Assembly: GCA_029851415.1 (NCBI GenBank)
Contig: CM056744.1
Coordinates: 97,807,338 to 97,871,337 of the forward strand
Direction: 5' to 3'
DNA length: 64,000 nt
Origin: Eretmocerus hayati
Taxonomy: Eukaryota > Arthropoda > Insecta > Hymenoptera > Aphelinidae
Below the pieces are notes generated by a model. That model was given only the letters and a program-made list of their open reading frames with translations. It searched no databases and was not told where the DNA came from. This document shows positions 56,601-64,000 of this stretch, in pieces (positions within the stretch are counted from its first letter, which is position 1; the number at the start of each line of letters is the position of its first letter). A program made the position numbers and the translations under genes.

Positions 56601-59600
56601 CAGTGAATGGGTGAAAATGGAGTTGGTTAACATATTTGAAATTAATTTTGTTCTTCAAATTCGTCATCATTTCTTTCTGGAGATCTTCTTTCGGGATAAT
56701 ACAAAATAGCATTGTATAATTTGAATGATTATTTATTTGTGTTGAATTGAAATAATTAAAAGTCCAGCAAAAATTTGTCCGTCAGCATCTCGCGTCTCGG
56801 GGTGCCTACCGGGAGGGGGTGAAGGGTGATGAGTGGCCGTATGGGCCATGGTTGGGTCATGGGTGGGTTGGCGATTGAGTGGGGGTTAGTGGTCAGGTGG
56901 GTGGGTTGGTAGATGGATGGATGTACTTGAACTTTAATGATTTCAGTGGAAATCAACAAAGTTCAAGTGACACGTTAATTGTAATTTCAGTGAAAATCAC
57001 TCAAGTTTCAGTGAAACTTTCACTGAAATCTCAGTGAAAATTACTAAAGTTTCAGTGAAACTTACACTGAAATTTCAATGAAAATCACTACATTTTTAGT
57101 GAAATTTCCACTGAAATTTCAGTGAAAATCACTACATTTTTAGTGAAACTTCCTCTGAAATCTCAGTGAAAATGGCTAGAATTCCAGTGAAACTTTCACT
57201 GAGATTTCGGTGGGAATTGCTAGAGTTTCAGTGAAGCTTACACTGAAATTTCAATGGAAATCGCTAAAGTTTTAGTGAAAATTACTCAAGTTGCCGTCAT
57301 CTATTAGATTCTAATAGTTGTCCATTTCAGTATAATTGCATCACTGGATGTGAATAACTACTTCGAAATTAGTGTATTGACTGAGTCAAACGAGATGGGT
57401 AATAAGGGTATACATGTGTTATTTATTAGTGAAGAGAGAAATATCCTTAGTGATTATTTTTGTATCCAGATACAGATCATAAGTGGGGCAGGATTCATAA
57501 GTCAAATAATCGTAGATTTCGCAATATCCTTCCAACAAATTGAATTAATTAAGCGCCTGTCCAATTTTATCCGTCCGGATGCCTCGTATCGTGGTGGCGC
57601 CGGAGGTGGGTCGGTGGGTTAGTGGGTGGGCGGATCGGTGGGTCGGCATGTCCGGTGAATTGGTGGGTCCAGAGGGTCCGTGTTGGTGTTGCTGGTGATG
57701 GCTTTTGACTTTCCCGTAAGCATTTGGCTACTTAGTTGATTAAATGGTCCGATCAGTTGTTCTAAGATCCAATCAGTCAAAACTTTCTTTTGGATGGATG
57801 GGCTGTGGCTGGGTCTGTGGCTGAGCTGATGCTGGGACTAAGGCTAGAGCTGAGGCTGAAGCTGGGGCTGGGGCTGACGCTGGGCTGGGGTCGAGGCTGG
57901 GTCTGGGGCTACGGGTGGGGCTGAGGCTGGGTTTGTGGCTGAGCTGATGCTGTGGCTAAGTCTGAGGCTGGGGCTGGGATTGGGGCTGGGGCCGTGGATG
58001 GGGCGTGGCTGAGGCAAGGGCTGGGATAGGGTCTGAGGCCGTCGCTGGGACTGACTAACTGGGCGAAATTTACAGATACTTACTGGAGATTCAGGAACCT
58101 CACCATGCGCAACATTACACCAACTCAATAGTTCTCAATCACAGTTACTAGGTTGCATCAAGGAAGTTGTTTTCTTCCGAATTCACTGTATTACGAAATC
58201 TTCATGTTACATTGTTGAGCTACAGAAGCATTTCAGGGGCTCATACCATATCAGAAACACTTCCAAGCCGGACAAGCGTTCGCGAGGTAGGCAATAACGC
58301 TAGTATCTATTAAAGTGAGATATAATCATTTATTTCAGCAACAACGATTCTGGGAAATTTGGATCTCACCGTTCAGCCTTGCGATGATTTCTACCAATTT
58401 GCCTGTGGAAACTACAAAAAAGGCTTGGAATTGCCCGGAGATTCGCCATATTACACACCGATTTACAATTATTCGAATGAAGCACGGAGGAAGTTACGCA
58501 TTGGAGTAGAAGAACCAATTACAGAAGAAGATCCCGAGGCGTTTGAGAAACTGCAAAAGTTTTACAATGTTTGCATGAATGAAAGTAAGAAGTACTTTTT
58601 TTTAATACACTTATTAAATTTTTGAAATTCTCAAAGATCAACGAAACATATTGATTTGTTCGAAAATTCTGAACCACACAGGGTGATGATTCCAAATTTG
58701 AATGAACACAAGGGTTGTCAACCTTCACAATTTGTTGAAAGGCGCTGATGGAAACAGTTTTAAAGTTTCGAATCCACAAGTATAGATGGATGAGAGTTCA
58801 AATGGAGGGTAAATTTCTATCACCTTCGCCTTCAATTTTGGGAACGCAAAATTCAAAATCATCAATATTGAGAATAAAATCACCCGTGTAATGAATAGTC
58901 TTAACTGCTACAATTAAGAAGGGGGAAAATGAATAAAGTAGGTCTGAGTGAATTTTTTAAGATTGTATACTATATGGAACACACAATCTCGAGACATCCT
59001 AACAACCACCCGATATTTCCATTAGCGTGAACTATCAAAAAGTTCATTATTTGTGGAAAACGTAGGTTTTTATAATTATCGCAAACTTTGAGGAAGAGGT
59101 TCAGCCAGGGTCAACGATGGATTTTAGTTATTTCGATTTTGCAAGCTGAAAATTGATTTTCTAACAAAATTTCAATTCAATAACGCAAAACTTGTCTTAG
59201 AATAACGGTAATTTCAATTCATGATTAAGCCTTATCGAGCAAAATTGCAACAAGTAATGCACGCGTAGTGAATAGCAAATTCCAATTATGGTGAGATTCA
59301 TGGTTTTGATGGGCTAAACTTTTTTATATAACCCTAGAACTCCGGCAAAGGTTGTGGTTATTGCTTGGGAACAGAATCCAGTCGTTCAGGGAGAATACAA
59401 GGATGTAAAAATAGGTTTTACTCCCGTGTGTCAAACTATACTCTGCAATAAACTTGGTAAAATTCGACAAACTATGCGCAAAGTACACTTTTGTATCGAA
59501 AATATATTTATTTAGTTCCTTGTGAACTAGCTAGGATACGAAAGTCTAGGAATTGAGTAGAATGGAACTTTCTGCAGTGATAGGAATGGAAGCTTCATTT

Positions 59601-62600
59601 TCTGTTCAATCGAGTGTAAGAAGGAAAATTTTAACATTTGATTAATATGTACTTTCTTTAAATGATAGGTCACATAAATGAGAACAGTGAAAATGAGTTC
59701 TTACAAATTTTGTATGATCTTGGTGGTTGGCCTGTCCTTGTTGGAGAATCGTGGGATGGCTCTAATTTCGATTGGAAGAGATTCATTTTGGAGATCGATT
59801 CGATGGGTTTCAAAATTAATCAGTTTCTCTCTATGTACGTCAACATTGATGCTAAGAATACCAGCGGCACATTGATCGAGGTAAGCTTATACGTATAGCA
59901 TTTTGTGAAGTAACACGGTGATAAGATATTCTTCCTCAGTGACACAGATTCTTCGATCTATCTTAACGATACGATCAATATTTCTCATATTTACAGATGA
60001 GTGCTCCGAGTTTCGGAATCGATCAAGGGTACTTATTAAAATCTCCATCTGGAAACACAAGCAACAAGATTGAGAATGCATACTTCAAGTATATGGTAGG
60101 CGTAGCCAAATTATTGGGAGCCAATAGTCCAGACATCGAGGGAGAGTTGAAAGATTCTCTTGAATTTGAGAAAAATTTAGCTAACGTGAGTCAAATATTG
60201 TGCACATTTTCAAGGCTGATATACTTTAATAGTATGTTTTGCACTAAGTTCATGAGGTTGTAGCTCGCTTCTGAGCGATTGGTTTTCGGCCCGAGCCGCA
60301 GGCGAGGGTCGAAATAATCGCTCGGAAGCGGGGAACCTCAAGAAAGAGGTGCAAATACTATTTTATGCAATTTTACGAGCACCCAAACATCGGAGAATTG
60401 CATAAAAGAATTTTCGATACACTGTGCGTAAAAGTGCACTTTGCGCACAGTTTGTCGACTTTTACTCACAGTTCATCGAAAAGTACAGTTAGATACACGG
60501 GCGTCAGATTCGTGATGATTCCGACCCTCGCCTACGTCTCGGGACGGAAACTCATCACTCGGACGCGAATAAAACGTTTTACGGCCTTGTATCGAAATGT
60601 ACTATTATTTATTCAAAATAAATAATATGAAAAATATTTTCAAAACAGATTTCATTGCTGATGAGGGTAGAACGTGATCTGTACAAAAGATACAATCCTA
60701 CAACTGTTGCGGAGATGGATGAAAAACATTCATATGTTCAGTGGTCTGAATTTCTTCAAAGACTGATGTCACCAACAGTTCAGTTGTCACCTTCTAACAA
60801 AATTAATCTCCATGATGAGAATTACTTTACAAAATTTCCTGAAGTATTGGCGAAATTTTCAAAACGGACAATAGCTAATTACGCGTTTTGGCGTTTGGTA
60901 CAAGATTCTGTTCCGTATCTCAGTACACGTCTGAATTATTTGGCCACAAAACTGACTTCAGAGCTGTACGGGATCTCAACAATTTCTTCAAGATGGAAAA
61001 CGTGTATTTCCGCCATGAAAAGAGGTTTACCCATTGCTTCGGGCGCATTATATGTTAGACGGAATTTTGATCCACGTAGCAAAAATGACGCTAAAGACTT
61101 ATTTCACAGAGTAAAAGAAGCATTTAAGGAGTCTCTGGAACAAGTAAGTTATTTAAAATGTAACTTTCGTATTTAGATCTAGCAATTAGTGAATGTAAAA
61201 TATTGCTCAGTTTCAAAGGTTCAACAGACACTATGGGAAATGAAAATCTTAATAAAATCCCGTGAAAAAATGGTTGGTGCATGATAATGCATGAACCGCG
61301 TACAGTTAATGGTGGTATGTAGTCATGCACGATCATGCACCATATAATGTTGCAAATTATACTTGGGATTATTAGGTGCGATTTTCAGTGTATAGAGAAA
61401 GCTCTTAAATTGGAAATTGTGAACACGTGAGAGGGGAAAATCGACCATCTTTCACTTTCTTCGCTATTCGGTTCCAATATTTTATGAGTCAATCAAAAAC
61501 TGCGATGATAAAAAAGGCTCGGCCATTTGAGGGCTCAAATTATGTCGAAGAATTGAGCGGTATTTTAGAGAACCCAAAATTATTGTGCGATGCGTTTCTG
61601 TGCACTTCCTGAAGAACCGATTCCTGACAAGAATTAAAATCGCAGTTTGGGCCGTTTTTGGAAATAGTGAAAAAGGGTAGTTTATCCGTCGTAATTCCTC
61701 TGTAACTCGAAAGGAACACATTTTATCGAAAAATGGAGTAACTTCTTGTAGATTTTTGAGAAATCTACGGTGGAAATTTCAAAAATTCCAAAAATTGAAC
61801 AAAAAAGGTTCGGTGATTTTTTCTTGTAAAACGCAGCCCGTTTGCATTATTTGAGGATGCATTTTACGAGAAAAGTTTTCGATGAATCTTTTTTGTTTGT
61901 TTTTTTGGAGGCCCACAAAAAAAACTCTGTAAACATTTTTCGGAAATATTTGACACAATTCCAACGTAGTGCAGAAAGGAAAAAGATATCAGATTTTTTC
62001 CCAACTTTTCTGGTGATGGTTTTGTTCAGCTTGCTCCATATATGATATTATATATATATATATATGATATTATAATTCCCGATGAGTGTTTTACTCATTG
62101 TACTCAAGAGTTCTATGATCATGGCCGCAGTAATATTGAACAGTTTGAAGCTCTGATTTGATATTTTAAACCCTACAGTAGAATTTAGAGTAGCAAATAT
62201 TGTTTCAAATTTCCCGCGAGCGTACAATTACTTTCAAAAAAGACGGAAAAATCTTGCACATTACCTATCTGAAATTTTCACGTAACAAATGAAAGACGAT
62301 GATGCTCAAAGAGAGATCACTTGTGTTCTTTAATGACAGAAGATATCGTGGATTCCTCAGTTGAATTTTAAATAATTTCGACTTTTGGTCGTGGAAATCA
62401 TCCTTCACGGAAAAAATTGAGGCCAAAGCTTGCCTGCATGAAAATAAGATTACTTCGTTCATCTTATTCTTGAAATGATAGAAAACCAGCACTCAAGTAC
62501 TGGCTTGTTATATCTCGACGAATATTCATTTAACTCTGAACTTCCCATGAAGGCTGATTGGATGGATAGTGAAACGAGGATGGCTGCAATGACGAAGCTT

Positions 62601-63185
62601 GATAATATGACGTCTGTGATTGCGTATCCTGATGAATATCTCGATGATGGAAAATTGGATGCATTCTATGGAAAAATAAGAATAGATCCCAGTAGTTACC
62701 TGAGAACATCGCTATCACTCAACTTTGCTGAAAGGAGAAGATGGTACGAATACCTGACAAAAGAGGTCGATAATACTGATTGGACTAAATTATATGACAC
62801 TGCTGCGGATATTAATGGCTACATGGATTTGAATGGCAACGCCATAGGTATCTTCCGTTTGTAATTCAGAACTCCATGTTGAACAAAGAAATTGAATAAG
62901 TCAATAAAAATCCTTATTGCAAATTCAGATATCAAGGCAGGAATTTTACAAGGCATGATGTTCAACACTGAATATCCAAAGTACATAAATTACGGTGGCA
63001 TAGGTGTAATTATGGGTCATGAAATTTCACATGGATTTGACGATCAAGGAAAGATGAAGGATGAACATGGAAATTTAAGAAATTGGTGGAAAACAGATAC
63101 GGAAGAAAAATTTCAGGATAAGGCTCACTGTGTAATTGATCAGTACAGTAATTACTCGGTAACGATCGACGGCACCTTGATACAC
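50561..63185 (+). CDS. Gene C: membrane-anchored neprilysin-like M13 metallopeptidase, partial at 3' end
   Basis: Exons 50561-50652, 50762-50853, 50928-50972, 58339-58584, 59669-59880, 59997-60185, 60649-61143, 62553-62847 and 62929-63185 give 641 residues in frame. A cytoplasmic tail of about 37 residues leads into a transmembrane segment MYMALALLSVILSTVAL (type II topology), then ETPQC, LTVQPCDDFYQFACGNY, GALYVRRNF and the zinc site HEISHGFDDQGK (His586, Glu587, His590). The final exon with ENIAD and the C-terminal Trp lies beyond 64000. Exon phases and five lengths equal those of gene A. The substrate-binding NAxY reads NGYM here, a conservative but unusual change. Neprilysins degrade neuropeptides at the cell surface. 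Confidence 0.92.
50762..50853 (+). CDS. Gene C exon 2: transmembrane segment
   Basis: Acceptor TTTTCCAG, donor ACAG|GTGATC, phase 2 to 1. It encodes QYTCCKVMYMALALLSVILS and TVALPTEET, a single 18-20 residue hydrophobic span. Confidence 0.85.
50928..50972 (+). CDS. Gene C exon 3
   Basis: Between ATTATAG and GCAG|GTACTT, phase 1 to 1, encoding EETNLICETPQCQSA; equivalent of gene A exon 2. The acceptor AG could also be two bases further right. Confidence 0.75.
51124..51497. mobile_element. TTAA-flanked palindromic MITE
   Basis: Between TTAA at 51120-51123 and 51498-51501. The ends GGCAATACGGTCACCG and CGGTGACCGCATCGCC are inverted repeats. Each half contains its own inverted pair around GGGCGAAACAACGAGAAGAC-like sequence, so the element is a palindrome of palindromes. 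Confidence 0.85.
51700..52212. mobile_element. Palindromic MITE interrupted by a second element
   Basis: TTCGGGGTGTCAGGCC and GGCTGACACCTCGAA are the outer ends; CTGACTTTGGCGCCACCA pairs with TGGTGGCGCCAAAGTCAG inside. The right end is split by 52016-52198. Confidence 0.82.
52016..52198. mobile_element. Nested palindromic MITE
   Basis: TAGGGTCCCTAGAAGGG and CCCTTCTAGAGACCCTA are inverted ends. GCTGAC flanks both sides (52010-52015 and 52199-52204), a likely 6-bp target duplication within the outer element. Confidence 0.78.
52583..53060. mobile_element. TTAA-flanked MITE, piggyBac-like, copy 2
   Basis: Lies between TTAA at 52579-52582 and 53061-53064, with ends CACGTTCGCTGCAACGGG and CACCGTCGCAGCGAACGTG. 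It contains two GGGTCCCA...GGGACCC hairpins and is the longer relative (478 bases) of 10077-10322. Confidence 0.87.
53085..53243. repeat. Palindrome
   Basis: CCGACATTGTCGAG with GATTTCCCGATGAATTTT is mirrored by AAAATTCATCGAGAAATCCG and CTCGACCATGTCGG. The centre pairs AAGTAACGCCGATTCT with AGAATCGGCGTTACTT. Confidence 0.88.
53319..53996. mobile_element. 678-bp palindromic element with 7-bp target duplication
   Basis: The whole element is one inverted repeat of about 335-base arms, ends GACCCCGTGGAAACTGGGGG and its complement, centre near 53657. CTTAAAT occurs at 53312-53318 and 53997-54003. Mirror-image reading frames in the two arms are repeat artefacts. Confidence 0.9.
54312..55722. mobile_element. 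1.4-kb near-perfect palindrome with about 680-base arms
   Basis: The left arm from CCCAAGTAAAGAAG and the right arm ending CTTTTTCACTTGGG are inverted copies with few differences, separated by about 45-50 bases around 55010. AT-rich subterminal direct words (ACTTTATA, TTATAA) are followed by GC-richer inner sequence. Each arm holds the same 94-codon frame (54671-54955 and its mirror at 55070-55354, one residue different) and a splice-flanked frame next to it. No known domain was recognised. Confidence 0.88.
56755..56925. repeat. Dispersed TTTGTCCGTC unit followed by a GGGTGGGT tract, second copy
   Basis: AAAAATTTGTCCGTCAGCATC, TCTCGGGGTGCCTACC, then GGGTGGGTTGG-type repeats; relative of 28735 and 57540. 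Confidence 0.65.
56933..57300. repeat. Tandem repeats of TTTCAGTGAAA
   Basis: About fifteen copies of the dyad word TTTCAGTGAAA or CACTGAAATTTC, arranged in units of roughly 60 bases, each unit having forward and inverted forms. Confidence 0.85.
57540..57690. repeat. Dispersed TTTATCCGTCCGGAT unit followed by a GGTGGGT tract, third copy
   Basis: CCAATTTTATCCGTCCGGATG, CTCGTATCGTGG, then GGTGGGTCGGTGGG repeats. Confidence 0.65.
57790..58050. repeat. Degenerate (GGGGCT)n low-complexity tract
   Basis: Over 250 bases of GGCTGGGGCTGAGGCT-type sequence; the complementary frame reads as Pro-rich protein but is not a gene. Confidence 0.9.
58339..58584 (+). CDS. Gene C exon 4: start of M13 N-domain
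   Basis: Between TTTCAG and GAAA|GTAAGA, phase 1 to 1. It encodes NLDLTVQPCDDFYQFACGNY and FYNVCMNE. It is one codon shorter than gene A exon 3. Confidence 0.94.
58585..59668. other. Gene C intron 4
   Basis: Mostly unassigned AT-rich DNA. The stretch 59340-59450 with GGTTTTACTCCCGTGTGTC is a diverged relative of repeats at 3160-3240 and 43400-43470. Confidence 0.5.
59669..59880 (+). CDS. Gene C exon 5
   Basis: Between ATGATAG and GAG|GTAAGC, phase 1 to 0. It encodes LYDLGGWPVLVGESWDGSNF. Confidence 0.93.
59997..60185 (+). CDS. Gene C exon 6
   Basis: Between TTTACAG and AAC|GTGAGT, phase 0. It encodes MSAPSFGIDQGYLL to LEFEKNLAN. Confidence 0.93.
60232..60570. repeat. Dispersed CCCGAGCCGCAGGCGAGGG repeat in gene C intron 6
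   Basis: TTCATGAGGTTGTAGCTCGC, GCCGCAGGCGAGGGTCG and the inverted TTCCGACCCTCGCCTACGTC show an internal foldback. The family is also at 19920, 23570 and 42270. Confidence 0.75.
60649..61143 (+). CDS. Gene C exon 7
   Basis: Between AAACAG and CAA|GTAAGT, phase 0, 495 bases. It encodes SYVQWSEFLQRLM, KRTIANYAFWRLV and ASGALYVRRNF. Confidence 0.94.
61144..62552. other. Gene C intron 7
   Basis: Holds a small inverted repeat around GGTGCATGATAATGCATG at 61274-61340 and a (TA)n tract at 62045-62070. Nothing else is recognised. Confidence 0.6.
62553..62847 (+). CDS. Gene C exon 8
   Basis: Begins GCTGATTGG after CCCATGAAG and ends ATAG|GTATCT, phase 0 to 1. It encodes ADWMDSETRMAAMTKL and INGYMDLNGNAI, the substrate-binding segment. 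Confidence 0.91.
62929..63185 (+). CDS. Gene C exon 9: zinc-binding HEXXH
   Basis: Between AATTCAG and CAC|GTAAGA, phase 1 to 0. It encodes DIKAGILQGMMFN, MGHEISHGFDDQGK and NLRNWWKT. Confidence 0.95.
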
Positions 63186-64000
63186 GTAAGAAATTTTACA
63201 TTCTGGTATAAGTAGATGTAGATTTTTGATTCTTATCCTAATCACATAAAAATGTGAGAACTTGAGAATCCTTTACGCTAAAGTTGTGGCAAAAGTCACA
63301 TTTATGAGAAAATAGCCATACGCTACGACATTACAAAAAAGTTGGCATTCCTATTATACTTAGAAAATCACTAGCTTTGATGCCGGTTTGACAATTCCTT
63401 TATGCTTTCCTTGGCGAGAGGGTCTGATCGATTTGTGAGTATTTCCGGGAAAACCAAGGCGAAAACTTTGAAATAATGTGTGCCACCTTGTACGAACCCT
63501 TTGAACGCGGGGGGGGGGGGGGGGGTGGAGTTGTCGTACACGTTATTATCGATGTATTCTGTGATGTTCTTCTAAGCACAATTGTTAGTTTTCAATCTGG
63601 GTCATTGTGAAAAATCATCAAGGGTCCAAATTCCACGCAGGGCCGGGCTCTGTGGTTTTTTCTTATTTCAGCTTTTATGTGAAGTTTTGCGTGAGATTTG
63701 TTCAGGATTCGGGTGGGAAAATACATCAAATTCAATAGTATTGAGCATGAAATTTCACAGCTGCAAGGATCAAAAGACCACTCATTATGTGTACGTTGAG
63801 CAATTACATTTTGTGGCGTAACTCTGACTGAAATTTTACTTGCTACGTTTTTTTCGATAAAAGTAAATGTGCGTCATTTCAGGCCTTTCGGCGCTAATTT
63901 ATCTCCAAGTTCATCGCCAAGCAAAAATTTTCCACGAACCACAGTATCAAAAACAAATTGATTTACACTTCGGGGAGTACTTTCGTGCAAAAATCTATAG
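63186..64000. other. Gene C intron 9, continues past the window
   Basis: Contains a G(19)-type tract at about 63511-63530. The expected next exon with GENIAD is not present, so it lies to the right of 64000. Confidence 0.75.

Larger units (their letters stand above)
50973..58338. other. Gene C intron 3 (7.4 kb), dense with foldback elements
   Basis: It is equivalent in position and nearly in size to gene A intron 3, but its repeats are different. Contents are listed separately. No host exon was found; 55730-56750 looks unassigned. Confidence 0.75.

Noticed and set aside
57844..58128. Proline-rich 94-codon frame on the - strand
   Set aside because: It is the translation of a degenerate GGGGCT repeat and has no start context or neighbours.

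Overview
The window is AT-rich eukaryotic DNA from an insect, possibly a hymenopteran. The insect call rests on long spliced genes with GT-AG introns, a Jockey-clade retrotransposon, a Gbeta76C-type (visual) G protein beta subunit and M13 (neprilysin-like) peptidases. The order-level guess is weak.

Three protein-coding genes can be read exon by exon on the + strand. Gene A (13927-28167) is an M13 peptidase with a signal-peptide-like first exon and no transmembrane segment. Gene B (35769-41084) is a complete six-exon Gbeta76C-like subunit of 346 residues. Gene C (50561 to beyond 63185) is a second M13 peptidase; it keeps a cytoplasmic tail and a transmembrane segment, and its last exon lies outside the window. 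Genes A and C share exon phases, and five consecutive internal exons have identical lengths (212, 189, 495, 295, 257), so they are tandem paralogues now flanking gene B. A first exon of a small secreted cysteine-containing protein is on the - strand at 3333-3591.

The rest is dominated by mobile DNA. The left edge carries a CR1-like non-LTR element cut by the window (1 to about 2205, - strand). A full-length Jockey element with two intact ORFs, a poly(A) tail and 13-bp target duplications occupies about 5022-9784. Almost every intergenic region and large intron holds short foldback or MITE-like elements. These include TTAA-flanked elements, TA-flanked Tc1/mariner- or pogo-like elements, an 8-bp-TSD hAT-like element, a likely solo LTR nested in a MITE nested in a decayed pogo-like element (30939-35215), and very long palindromes at 53319-53996 and about 54312-55722. 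Several minisatellites are also present, notably a 49-bp hairpin repeat at 12181-12457 and a 112/104-bp array at 28960-30060.

No new multi-gene system was found. The more interesting signals are the secreted versus membrane peptidase pair, a GC-AG intron in the Gbeta gene, foldback elements loaded with FTZ-F1/ERR-type AAGGTCA sites, long inverted repeats able to make hairpin RNA, and the Inr plus DPE promoter of the Jockey element.
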